Below, piece after piece: positions 32,088 to 43,362 of a DNA stretch of 64,000 nucleotides. Each line of letters begins with the position of its first letter. The first letter of the stretch is position 1. The stretch comes from Elmis aenea. Lineage: Eukaryota > Arthropoda > Insecta > Coleoptera > Elmidae. The notes under the pieces are model-generated. The model was not told the DNA's origin. It did not search any database and saw only the letters and a list, made by a program, of their open reading frames with translations. The stretch is from assembly GCA_947652605.1 (NCBI GenBank), contig OX393581.1:11970640-12034639 (forward strand). Reading direction: 5' to 3'. Position numbers and translations under genes: made by a program.

Positions 32088-33513
32088 TATATTCTTCTAA
32101 AAAACAAAAACATTGGGGCGTTTGAAAGAAAAAGTAACTATTTTTATGCCTCCGTTGAACAAAGTTGGGGTTATATTGCGAACGTAGTTCTTGAAAAATT
32201 AAACAGCCACACCTCTAGGTTATTCAGCAAGTCGAACAGCGGCTGTTCCATCAAATTCCACTTAAAAACCTCCATCGACTTTACATATAAATAACTAACG
32301 TGCCACAAGTGCATTACGAAAGTATGTACAGCGCCATTAGTGCAAATTACAAGTTTTAGTATGATTTAAATTTAGGGTTATAATGGAAAAGATTATTACC
32401 ATTTGCGCCACAATTACAGTGTAACCTATTTTGCATATTTTTTTACAACAAAGTAGCTTTTTTCTGCCATTATCCTCCCAAATGGTATCGGGTTGGTGCA
32501 GTGACACTTATTTTCTAAACCCATTATTGTAATTTCTTGTACTCCATTGTTACAGGAGTGCTATTTATTCTATAGAAACATTTTTGTAAGCTTTTGTGAG
32601 CTGGATATTATCATTTTCTTTAAAAACGGCCACAATGGAGGACTACATTTCTTTGTAATAATAACGAAGCATTAAATTCTTCTTGTCAATATGTACTAAA
32701 TATCACGTGGACAAAGGCGCGGGAATGAGAAACGTCAGGGAGAGCGAAGGAAATTCTGACAGATTATTTCGATTCTTAATTATCTTTCAGTCATTGTGCC
32801 TGTCCACGTCTACACAAAGACGCATAAATTTAAATAAGTTAAATTATTTGGGCTCCAATCTTAAGATGCTATCAGTTCGCATTCGTTTAGCTTCTCAAAT
32901 GCTAAACAACTGAACAGACGGCAAATACAAAATCTGACAAAACGATAATGCATATTTTTCGACAAAATTTATCGTAGTTTAATTGTTCCCTCTAAATTAA
33001 ATCGCGTGCTTTTGTTTTATTTTCATAAAATTAACTTTTGATGGCTTTTCAGTGTACCAAACCAGTTTATTTAAACGGAAATTAAAAAATAAAAGCAACA
33101 TTGCTGGATTGTACATAATAGGATAAAAATGTTGTTTATGTTAGATACTTTTTCGATCATCGTATAATGGGGAAGTTAACCATAGGGGTAATTTACAAAA
33201 AAAAAGTGAAAATCGTGTTGAGGTTAACTAGTTTTTGTTATTATTATGCTTCCTTTGTTGTTGCCAAAATCTTCTGTTCGATTTTTTCTGTAAAATATTA
33301 TTTTGTAAGGTAATATTAGTATATTGGTGGTTAAAGGCCACTTTTTCAGTTAGATTTTTAGGGCAATGAGTGGACCTGTAACAATTTGTTATTAATTTAA
33401 GCATTGTTTTAATGATTCGAGGGAATTTTTGACTGTCTAAGTAAGTCAAATTTATTAACATAATAAATACACATGATAAAAGCATAATAAATATGTGTAT
33501 GTGTAGGTATGTA
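32088..33513. other. AT-rich spacer with one weak plus-strand frame
   Basis: At 32803-32913 a frame SLCLSTSTQRRINLNKLNYL and onward follows ATCTTTCAG, a possible 3' splice site. It ends in a stop after 40 residues. There is no family evidence. Nothing else is supported. Confidence 0.2.
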
Positions 33514-33960
33514 CAGGGTGGGCAAATTTAGATACATAGGGAATCTCGTTAATATAAGAGTTATGGAAAAACGGACCTTCCATCCTCGATTTTTTTTTCC
33601 AGAAAAAGTTAATGGTGAAAACTAAAATTGGTTATCGTCTTTTGTTGTCGAGTTATCACCTATAAGTAAGGTGACCATTTTTCCCGCTTTTCAACAAATT
33701 GTCCCGCGTCCCGCGGAGTTTTAAAAAGTCCCGCTTTTTGCCAGTTTACAGCAAAAACTTAAAATATACGCATTAACATAAACCTGTCTTACGTTTAAGA
33801 CTCTTATAGATCATGCTATACAGGGTTCTCGTTTTTAGAGGGCTACTATGGGGATCGCGTAAACGGCAAGAGTGACGAATTCGGTTAAATTAGGGAAAAG
33901 TTGTATATTCAGGTGCTTAATAATTTGACGCAAACAGCTCTTTTAGTTTTTGAGATATAG
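33514..33960. repeat. Two isolated CAGGG-type left ends
   Basis: CAGGGTGGGCAAATTTAGA at 33514 follows TA, and CAGGGTTCTCGTTTTTAGA at 33821 follows TA. Both are oriented rightward and neither has an obvious right partner. A CCCGC/GTCCCGCG-rich patch lies between them at 33680-33740. They probably represent truncated MITEs. Confidence 0.5.
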
Positions 33961-35639
33961 GGAAAAAAGTAAAAAAATGGATTTCTGTTTTTTGCCCGCA
34001 ACCTTTTTCAATTGGTCGAATCTCATTTCTGTAAAAACTTTTTCATGGCCACTTTTTGCAAGGAATCAAAATCCCCAATTATATTTTCCATGCGACGTTT
34101 CGCTTTTTATAAACCATCATCAGGTAAAATTTTTTTTATGGACGCTGTGTCTGATTCTAACGCCAATTTGTAGAGCATTTTATTCTGAATTCAATAATGT
34201 ATAACACTGGGCACTTTTTCTAAATAATTGTTGTTAAAAATGGCAAAAACAAATATTTTATTTTGAAAAATTCTTAATAGGCATGGTCAATAATTTGAAA
34301 AAAAAAATTGGCCATCGCGAATTTGACATACGTCTTCGTAGAGATAACAAATGCTCATCATTTAATAGAGAATTTGTCGCCTTTTCCAAAAATATAAGGA
34401 CTGTTGGGGTTATTTTCAATAATTAACAAGTTATAGGGGTGCGACAGTCAAACTGAATCACTCGGTATAGGCTATTGCAATAACACTGTATAAATTACTT
34501 GAATCGTATAATCAATATGTAAAACTTAACCTACACCGCTATGGTATAAGGGTTGTATTTTGATAATATACATCTAATAACATTTTGTAGCACAATATTA
34601 AAAACTCAATCGGTACAAAACACCATAGAGTTTTTCCATTATTTGCGTTCACAAACCTTTAATTTGTGCACGGTTGTGTAGCAATTATTTCCGCGTTTAA
34701 CTCTTTTTTGAACGCAGTTTTCGCTGGACTAATCTGTAATTAAACAATCGTGATAGAATTGTACGGGAACTGCATACAAGTTTTATCAATACTGCTATTG
34801 CGCCAACGATGTCAATGTTTAAATCAAATTTACAAAGCGTATTCTACGAACAATTGTGTTACTAGCGTGAAATAAAACAGCGCCTCTTTTTTACACGAAA
34901 CTAAATAATTAAACCTGTCAGTCAACTGTCTGTGATTGCTTATCAATGTGTTCATTAACAGTTAATTTAAATGTGGGATTAAAAAGATTTTAGTTTTGTT
35001 GTAAAATGCGAAAACAAAGCTATAAGTGTTTGTACGTTATTAAAACATTGTGATACTGTATAAACACTTTTAACAAAATAATGCATTTCAGGTTTAATTA
35101 CAATTGTATGGCCCATTTAAAAAATAATAACTTAAAAATACCAGACCAATTTGGTATTCCTCGTTATTTGTTCATTAGTTAATTAATTTAATAAACACGA
35201 GGGCTTATAAATAAATTAATAGATAAAACAAACTGAAGAATAAGTAGAGTCGTTTAATTCCCTGAGCTACCAAATATCATTTTATGAGGGAAAAGGGATT
35301 CGAAACGAAATAAAAAAGTTTAAATATATCAACGAAACAATCACAAAAACTTTAAAGAACAAAGCTAGCCAATTCACAGAAGTAAAGTTCTATACAAAAA
35401 AATGTTAATACCAAATATTACCTAAGTCAGCGAGACTCGGAAAATATTTAAAAAATGAAAGACGGATACAAACTGCAGAAATGAAATTCCTTACAGCGGT
35501 GGCAGGGTACGCAAATGGATGGAAAGTGAAACACAGAACTACACAACTAACTGCACATAAACATCGTTAACAAAAAAATTAAAGAAAATAGAACATCTAA
35601 AAATGTCATAAGACTTTTCGGTTTAATTTTAATTTCTGT
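33961..35639. other. AT-rich spacer
   Basis: No gene recognised. A hammerhead-like word on the minus strand near 34082-34122 is treated as a finding. The rest, including 34440-35639, holds nothing I can support. Confidence 0.3.
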
Positions 35640-35945
35640 GTACATATTTACAGACATAAGCGGCGTTTTGGAAACCTCATGGCCGTCTATCGCATCCTAA
35701 TCTTCATGCTATTCTGTCCTGGGCGTCTTCTTTTATTTTGTGCATAGGCAGCTTAATCTGTTTTGCCCATGCTTTTCTAGGACTCCCTCTTTTCCTTCTT
35801 GTATCAGTTACCCATCTAACTATGTTTTTAATGATAATTTTTCGTCTGTCATTCTCTGCAGGTAACCGCACCAGTGTAATTGTTTAAATTTTGCTGTTCT
35901 TTAAAGTCGTTTGGGCCTTTAATTCTTGCAATGTGACTATAATTC
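35640..35945 (-). pseudogene. LINE C-terminal fragment
   Basis: The minus strand reads LHWCGYLQRMTDERK, RWVTDTRRKRGSPRKAW and KIKEDAQDRIA, matching the L-W-GHL-RM ... RGRPR-RW tail of endonuclease/RT LINEs. The RT domain itself is missing. It is a different sequence from the 26-kb and 60.8-kb tails. Confidence 0.7.
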
Positions 35946-36952
35946 TTCGCAAATAATTATATTTGCGTAGGCTGGTAAAGGGTACTAACTAACCATATCG
36001 ATGTCGGTAAGTAAGGTATGGTAACTGGGTTATTGGTAAAAGATCACTATCAGTGAAGTCCTGTAGCAAATTCGACTTCCAGCGTCCTCGTTCACGGACC
36101 CCTGAGTAATGCAGGGTGGCATATTTAATAACACCATGCAGCAGGTGAAAGTCAAATTTTTAACGTCACAAAACTCAAAACTCCTGAGTAAGGGAGCATA
36201 TGCCGACAAAAAAACTGGTTCTCCAAGTATGGATCTATATGAAAAAGATAATCTTTATTAGCCACGAACTATCTAAATTGTGACGGACCGTACTGTAATA
36301 CTGTACTGTACTGTACTGTAAGCCGCACTGTTGTGGAAGAGTACTTATTACTCTTATATTTATTGTTTTTAATTATGGCTCGTGATCGTCTTTGTAACGT
36401 GGTTGGACCCTCAAACGTTGTTTTACGTAATACACAGGTCTAGAGCAATTGTTACACAGTAAGAAACAAATAAAACACAACAAATTCCTTTACTTTTCGA
36501 CCGGCTGTACATTTCTCGGTGGTTGGTTCCTAACTACCCCAGCGCGACTGTCGAAGATTTTAGGTTCCCTGTTGCTATCCCTTTTTTTATTGTAGCTGCA
36601 TCTTTGTCATTCTTTCCTATAAACACATATTTGTGCGAGTAGTTTGTTTTATTTATGATGTACAACTTCATCAACAAATCGTTTGTTGATTGACGACACC
36701 CAAATGCTGGCGTTGTAGGACACAAGTTATGACCGTAATATTTTAACGTTAATGTGTTTTACTAAAGCTGAAATCCTCATAACTTGGCCCTTTTGAAGTG
36801 TTACATGTTTTAGTTACTGATGGGTCAGCATTTGTTGCAATGTTATACATTTAAAAGTAAATGAAATATCATTAAAGTAAAATAAAATAATTGATCTCAG
36901 GCGGGGTCTTACAATATACAGTTTAACTTTTATATTCCGGATAATAACGTTC
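35946..36952. other. Spacer with a short microsatellite
   Basis: A GTACT-type tandem run (ACTGTACTGTACTGTACTGT) lies at 36297-36320. No gene is recognised. A minus-strand frame at 36534-36725 has no family features. Confidence 0.4.
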
Positions 36953-37281
36953 CTAAAGGCGGCCATACACGTTGCTGTATACTTGTCAGATTTGTCTGAA
37001 TAGTGAAAACTGTGCAGGTGTACCTGAACAGTTTTGACAATACACTCATATTAACTTGTTACAAGAATTAAGAATAGAACCCAAAGTTGTTTCTTACGTA
37101 TGAATTTATATATGTTAATGAATTCTTCAATAACAGTGTTGTTTACGATATGAAATATTTTTTAACAAAAACTAGCACTGCATGCATAGAACATATATTT
37201 AATTGTCTCGCATATGCGGGACATCAGAGACCTGTGCAGGCGAGCGGCACACAAGTTCCGGTCTACACTCTGGCGCAGGTA

Positions 37282-38927
37282 TTAACCCCTATTCTCCGGA
37301 ATTAAGAAATATTTATCAAAATGTTTTGAAATTCAGTTGTTTAAAAATTGCCATAGATACATGAAAAATCACTTTTTATTAAATTACAGGACGCAGGTCC
37401 TGACTTAGGAGCTGTCGTTATATGACGACGCTAGGGGAATATAAGTATAAATAATAATAATCTTGGTATGTTTTATAATTTCAGATTTATTTGTGAAAGT
37501 ATATTACAATGTAAATTAAATTTGAGACATATAAACTATAAACTTATAAACTATGATAAGGTTGAAAGCAAGGTATATATAGGATATTGGTCTAGCAAGT
37601 AAAGCACTGTAGATGAACATTTACCAAATTTACTCTCCATTATTTCATTTCCTCGATAAGTTTTTCCTTGGTAAGGATCAAAGGCGATTAGATAACCAGA
37701 TGGTGAATTTTGACACCAAACCTTGTATCCAAATCGTATTGGTTTATTTCTAATCGCTTGCTTACATCCGTGCCTACCGAAGTATTCCACCATTGCCTCA
37801 TCATGCGATATTGCTGAGGTGGGTGTATAATTTTCCATAAATTTTTTTTGAATATATGAAATTAATGGTCGTAATTTGGAAAACTTATCGAGCTTGTCTA
37901 AGTTTAAATTTGATTTAAAATGAAGTGATTTCATGATATTATCAAATCTATCCCTCCGCATAGATTCATATATCGCAATGTTGCGCAAATCACTACATGT
38001 ACTCCAATACATTGCTTTTCCTGGCAATGGATTGTACCCAGAAACAATAAAAATGGCAAAAAATACTCGCAGTTCCTCTTTGGTTAATTTTATATCTGGC
38101 CAGTTGTTTGATAAGCAATATTCGGAACTGGCAGTAATAATTAATTCGATTATCATCAAAAAACCGTTCAAAATATTGAACAGCAGTGACTTCATCAATA
38201 TTTTCTTCTGCCATAAAATGAAATTGACTAGGTTGTATATCTTTTTTTTGTGTTTTGGTGATCTTTGCTATTTTGTTTAGGTTGGAAATAGTTGAAACTT
38301 CTTTTCTGGTCTGTTTTTTCTCTGCCGGTGCCATTAGTTGATTTCTGGATAAACAGTGTATATTCGTCCCTTCTTCTTCATCTGAATCTTCGTCTGTTAG
38401 CTCATTAACTGCAGGTGGTTCAATAAAAATATCTTGGTCACTATCATCATTTTCTAACAAATCCATCATTTCGGCTACACTCAAAAATCTAAGGACAAAT
38501 AGGGTATGTTAGTACATGCATTCTCCTAGCGTCTTCATATGACGACAATCAAATTTATAGCGAAATAACTCCCTTATAAATGTTATTATAAATAATTACA
38601 TTTTATATAAAAAACACTTGACTATTATATATTCAAAATATGTAAACAAATAAAATATTTTTACCGTAATTATATTATTTAGTAATTACTTTTTTGACGA
38701 CGTCATGGTTTTCGTGTTCTCTCGTAAATTGGTCACTTTTAACAATTAAATATGTTCGAAGTCTGCAACTTACTGCGATGCAATGGCTACATTTATGAAA
38801 ACAATTGTTTACCTGAGTAATTAAACTTAAGCTGACAGGTTTAAAATCATCAGGTACCTGACAATACACCGTTATTACAGGACAGGTAAACGTCGTCATT
38901 TGACGACGCTAGGAGAATAAGGGTTAA
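37282..38927 (-). mobile_element. piggyBac-like element, internally deleted
   Basis: It is bounded by TTAA at 37282-37285 and 38924-38927. The left end reads TTAACCCCTATTCTCC and the right end read inward is TTAACCCTTATTCTCC. The 16-base palindrome GTCGTCATATGACGAC, or a variant, followed by GCTAGG(A/G)GAAT occurs at about 37413, 38530 and 38891. It is inserted in a MITE-like element and carries a transposase lacking its C-terminal half. Length is 1646 bp, against roughly 2.5 kb for intact relatives. Confidence 0.88.
37551..38484 (-). pseudogene. piggyBac transposase, N-terminal and first catalytic part
   Basis: Starting at 38484 the frame MSVAEMMDLLENDDSDQDIF shows the acidic N-terminus of piggyBac/PGBD proteins. 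A one-base shift around 38160-38000 links it to the next frame. That reads NNWPDIKLTKEELRVFFAIF, NPLPGKAMYWSTCSDLRNIA, RDRFDNIMKSLHFKSN, and HDEAMVEYFGRHGCKQAIRN with the first catalytic Asp. It continues KPIRFGYKVW, then AFDPYQGKTYRG. The frame ends at 37551 shortly after SSTVLYLLDQYP, so the second and third catalytic Asp and the C-terminal zinc-binding region are missing. The deletion joins it to the left terminal region. Confidence 0.92.
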
Positions 38928-39105
38928 GAATCAAATTTCGATTCTTCTCCGGGCACAGGTTATCTTTTCAGGCAAACCTGACAGGAATACCTCAACGTGT
39001 ATGGCCACCTTGAGTACTTAATTGGGCGAATATACAGTCAATAATATTTATGGGAATTAACTAAAGTAGAAATAATCCGTTGACCAAATTTTTGTCAAAA
39101 CTTAT

Positions 39106-39330
39106 TTACTGAGAAGGGATGCTGGCAGAAGTCGAAGAGGAGGAAAGGAATTTTTGTTTAGAAGGGGATTCACCTTCCATTAAAACATCAGGTAACTTCA
39201 ATTTTGGTGGCCGATGTCTTTTTTGTTTTTTTTCCGACGATTCATTTGCATTTGATTTAGCAATTAAGTTGTCTAGTGTTGCTGTTTGTGTCTGTTTTTC
39301 AATTGATTCGCCGAATATAAGATTTTTGGA
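39106..39330 (-). CDS. Candidate terminal coding exon, product unknown
   Basis: On the minus strand a pyrimidine-biased run ending TCTGATTCTAG at 39331 is followed by 74 open codons: SKNLIFGESIEKQTQTATLD, NLIAKSNANESSEKKQKRHR, PPKLKLPDVLMEGESPSKQK and FLSSSSTSASIPSQ, then TAA at 39106. The Lys/Ser-rich sequence is typical of a disordered tail. It lacks an ATG. It lies 90 bases outside the MITE-like element, so it need not be transposon sequence. I do not recognise a family. The opposite strand is also open here, so chance cannot be excluded. Confidence 0.33.
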   Translation of the reverse strand, partial: SKNLIFGESIEKQTQTATLDNLIAKSNANESSEKKQKRHRPPKLKLPDVLMEGESPSKQKFLSSSSTSASIPSQ

Positions 39331-40420
39331 CTAGAATCAGATTTTTTTATCGAAAAAATGTAATGAATATTTGATTTGACGAAAATACAAGGACTAACGA
39401 ATATGGAGATTCCACCGTTCTTAAATTTACAGTACGCCTTTAATAGACAACCTGTACAAAGTATTGCATGCTATTTGCTAGTTCTCTCAAACAGAGTACG
39501 ACCAATAGTCATCGAGCACTGATGAATCATTTGTAATTTGATTTGACTTTTCAATATGACAACAAAGGTATCAATGCTGACAAATAATCGCGCCAAAAGC
39601 AGACAAAAGCGACCGGATTTTAACTTCTCAACTTATATATCCCGAGCATTAAATCGATTACAAAAACATAAAAACCCATTTCGGCGTTGGCGTCGGTTAA
39701 AATAATAATACGTACGTTGTTTTCCGCGGTCATATATCGATTGTATAAAAGATACACCGGAACGCGGTTAATTTCCACTGAGAAAAGACTTGCTGCCTCA
39801 AAGAGATTTATACTAACAGCGGGAAGTATTAAAGATTGAAAACTTAGCACACTAATATCGCCGTGAAGTTTCAGGGGCAAGAGTTTTGAGGAAACTTCTG
39901 CAGTTATTTACTAAGTTTAGATCGAGTAACATTTGCAAACAATTGATGTTACATGAGTATATCTTAGCCGGAGTTTCACATATTTTTAAGATAACGCGTT
40001 TAAATTGTTTAAAAGTGTGATAAATATTAGATTGATCCAAATATATAATCGCAAAGTTGTGAAATTTGAAATAGTAAAATGTGATTTTCTTATCTTCAGA
40101 GTACGTTAAAAATGTGTTTTTCATTTCCCTACTGGTGTCTATATTATTAACTTTAAAGTTTTAGATAGCAACACACATTTTGGAATAGATACATAATTGG
40201 AAATCCCAAGTAAAGCTAAATTTAGGGCGCTGTATATTTTTTTAAATAATAATCTTAGCAAAAAAAAAATCAAAACCAGATAACTGCAAAGAAAACAGAC
40301 ATAACTAGTCATGAAAGTTTTCTTTCGATAGTCGAGATTCGTGCATTGTTTCTGGTTGTTCTTGTCAATTGTTTCCATATGTTGAAATTCTACAAGTTCT
40401 ATAAATGCTCAGTTTATTTC
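39331..40420. other. Spacer
   Basis: Short frames on the minus strand at 39620-39880 and 39852-40124 show no family features. CpG is locally higher at 39690-39780. Nothing else supported. Confidence 0.3.
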
Positions 40421-40531
40421 TTATGGTTTCTTGTTCTGTCCAATCTTGTACATCCCTTCACCTGCCTCAAGAGATTCATTTCCAAGTTTGCATTCTTCTT
40501 TAATTTTTGCTAATCTTTGCTTAACCGTCAT
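40421..40531 (-). CDS. Candidate 3' coding piece, product unknown
   Basis: The minus-strand frame MTVKQRLAKIKEECKLGNES LEAGEGMYKIGQNKKP ends in TAA at 40421, and AATAAA follows within a few bases. Directly upstream, TTTTACAG could be a 3' splice site. Alternatively a second frame just upstream (VVCCGKVIHEKKYCCLPDFE) may connect through a frameshift, which would make this a pseudogene. The amphipathic, charged sequence looks protein-like, but no family is recognised. Confidence 0.25.
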   Translation of the reverse strand: MTVKQRLAKIKEECKLGNESLEAGEGMYKIGQNKKP

Positions 40532-42063
40532 CTGTAAAACTTTCTTCAAAATCGGGCAAACAGCAGTATTTTTTTTCGTGTATTACTTTACCACAACAAA
40601 CAACACTTCTCCATAATCTATGAAAATATGATCGAAGGTGCATGACTCTCCTCTCTTAGCAATTTTTTTTGAATAATGTGTCATGTTCCATTAATCAGTA
40701 ACTTTATATTTCATAAAAGCGCTTTTAGATTATTTTTATTATAAGATTTTACGCCTATATATTCATTTTTTTTGTAAAAACGTTGTCAGTTTAGCTTACA
40801 TAGTTGTTGTTGTTGACGCATTTCTACTTTTGTATTTTTTTAATGCGTTGCGATTTTCACTTTGTATTTGACGTAATTTGCTTCAGATATTTTCGTATAA
40901 TAATTGCTTTTGTTACTTACGTAAATTCTCTCTTATAAATTTAAATATCATCAAGCTGAAATATGTGATACGCCAGCCTTCCTAATCTGAAAACAAAAAT
41001 ACTTTACAATGTTTTATGTTCGTCAAACATGAATTAGAACATATATTCGTGCAGTTTGCACTACTTTCTTTCCGAAATATAAAACAGCACACATTGTGTG
41101 TTCCCCTTTACAGGCTCTAGTGTAAAATATAAACAAGAATTCGCGTTTTAAACCCGTCCGCGTCTCGCTAACAAACTAGCTCAAAGTGCAAGTGCATCGG
41201 TGAATTTTAATTAAAGCCAAGTATTTTTATTTCAAAGTACCTACGTAAAGTGACTGACCTCCTTTCCTCTTGCTTATACGAGAATGTAATCTTATACCGC
41301 TTTAACGCCGAGTAATTTTTATTAGCCCTATAGTCAAGTTTTTATGTAAATGAGAATATTTTTTTAAACTTTTTATTGAAAGCGCTGGCAAGTAATGTCT
41401 TAACGTCAATTTTGATGATGAAAAAATGTAATTTATTATATGTTATGATAGACAACAATCCCAAGTGAAACAAATAATTAATAAAAGAAAAATAACGGAC
41501 TAGAAGTTCAAAAATGAATAAAATGAAAACAAAGAAATATGACTTCTTTATTTAACAAAAATTTTAACGGCATACTAAATTAGAGACAACGGACCAAATT
41601 TTTAAGTAAATTGAAGCTCTTATAAGGCTGTAGTGCTATTGGTGAAAGATAGTTGATAAGTATACCAACTAGTAAACGGAAAATCTGTATCTTGATGATA
41701 GTTATAGTAATAAAAACCTTTTATTGAACGTAAATACAAAGATATTAACAGTTAAACTTGGAATAAATTAGTTTTTATTCTTCCTGATTTGCTATCTGAG
41801 CCTCCCCAATCTCTTCCCAAATTTTTGGTCTAGCGCAAATTAACGGCAAAAGTGGTTGACAGTTATTGATTGGCATTTGTTGTCATTTCCAAGGCTTACT
41901 ATGTAAAATGGTTACAATTTTCTCCTACTTTTATCAAAAATTCTTAATAATTTGAAAATTATTGCTGATAAGAACCGCTGATACAGATTGATGCAGAATT
42001 TAATTTTGCAATAAAAAAATTTTAAAAAAATTATGCTTTGCATTTCAAATAAAGCAGTTTTAG
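40532..42063. other. AT-rich spacer
   Basis: No gene or paired repeat recognised. Confidence 0.35.
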
Positions 42064-42187
42064 TTGTCTGAAGTTGCATTTAAAAAAAAAAATAACTTTT
42101 AGACACCCTGTACGTAATGCATCGATTGTCTGAAGTTGCATTTAAAAAAAAAAATAACTTTTAGACACCCTGTACGTAATGCATCGA
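42064..42187. repeat. Tandem duplication of a 62-bp unit
   Basis: Two near-identical copies start TTGTCTGAAGTTGC at 42064 and 42126. Each contains a T/A run and GACACCCTGTACGTAATGCA. ACACCCTGTA is the terminus of the CAGGGTG family, so a transposon end was duplicated together with its flank. Confidence 0.9.
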
Positions 42188-42638
42188 TTGCAAAAATTCC
42201 AGGATGAACTCCCAAGGTTTCTTCTATTCGTAGTCTTTATATAAGCGTTTTCGCTTTAAAAATGGCGGCGGTAGATAATATTAAGCATCACGATAAAGAT
42301 CAAAAAAGTCCAAAAATCTAAAAAACTCCTGCTTTTAGGTATAGGGAATGCCATCAAAAGTTCTGGTGGTCTTTCCGTACTAAAAAAAAAGCTTTAAGGT
42401 TCTGTCATTAAGCAGCAACACATTATAAAAGTATGCCGTTAAGTTACTTGTAGATATCTAGAAATTAGACAAACGCTTTTCGCGTACTCATACCTTTTCC
42501 CACTTCTTACCTTTGTAAGATTTTCTGTTCTTGCTTCTTTGAACAAACACTTAATACTGGTTACACAGTAATACATATTAAAATAAAAGTAAGAGTCCTT
42601 ATTTGCAATATAATACTTTGTATAATAGTATTGTTATA
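42188..42638. other. Spacer
   Basis: No gene recognised. Confidence 0.3.
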
Positions 42639-43226
42639 CAGGGCGTTTCTTAACTATTGCAAAAAAAATTGTCAGGTGATTCCTTATCGAAAGTTAAGGG
42701 GGGTCTTTCATATAAAATGTTTTCCTTAGACGTCTCCTTTCGGATTTACACCCCCTAAAGGGGAGCGGTAAAATTGGGTTTTTGTTTAATTTCTCAAATT
42801 TGGATAAATGTAGAAGAATGATATTTGGTAGATGTCTTATACTTATTAAAAGGTTTTCCATGGTAATATTTTGAATCATCTCCCACCTTCACAGGGGGCT
42901 AAAAAGTGCGACCCCTGTTGGTTTTTTTATCAGAACTTTTTGGTAGAATGAAATTTTGCAATTAAATAAAATTCTTTATAAGCTGATAATTAAAAATATT
43001 ACCATGGTAAACCTTTTAATAAGTATAAAACATTACTAAATATCATTCTCGTACATTTATCTACATTTGAGAAATAAAACAAAAAGCCAATTTTACCGCT
43101 CCCCTTTAGGGGGGTTAAACTCCGAAAGGAGACGTATAAGGAAAATATTCTATATGAAAGACCTCCCTTAACTTTCGATAAGGAGTCACCATACGATTTT
43201 TTTTGCAATAGTTAAGAAATACCCTG
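42639..43226. mobile_element. Foldback element, CAGGG ends
   Basis: Left CAGGGCGTTTCTTAACTATT and right end read inward CAGGGTATTTCTTAACTATT, with TA on both sides. Arms of about 270 bases pair almost throughout (ATTCTTATCGAAAGTTAAGG type, CCCCTTTAGGGG, TTACCATGG). Flanks beyond the TA are themselves inverted copies (ATACTTTGTAT...). A relative lies at 57.3-58.1 kb. Confidence 0.9.
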
Positions 43227-43362
43227 TATAACAAAACTATAATACAAAGTATAACTCCGAAATGAGACGTCAAAAGAAAACAGTTTATATGAAAGATCCC
43301 CCTTAATTTTCAATAAGGAATCACCTCCCGAATTTGTTTGCAATAGTTAAGAAACACCCTGT
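43227..43362. repeat. Extra terminal arm of the same foldback family
   Basis: From about 43255 the sequence repeats the right arm (CTCCGAAATGAGACGTC, CAATAGTTAAGAAACACCCTG) in the same orientation as the adjacent element's right arm. It is a third terminus, probably the remainder of a copy into which the 42.6-kb element inserted. Confidence 0.75.

Larger units (their letters stand above)
36953..39013. mobile_element. MITE-like element carrying a nested piggyBac
   Basis: Left CTAAAGGCGGCCATACACGT and the right end read inward, CTCAAGGTGGCCATACACGT, stay similar for about 90 bases (TTGTCAGATTTGTCTGAA versus CTGTCAGGTTTGCCTGAA). Without the piggyBac insertion the host element is about 415 bp. 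No coding capacity of its own. Confidence 0.75.

Noticed and set aside
32803..32913. Terminal exon after ATCTTTCAG
   Set aside because: Only 37 codons, AT-rich, no family or conservation evidence; kept as a note in the spacer entry.
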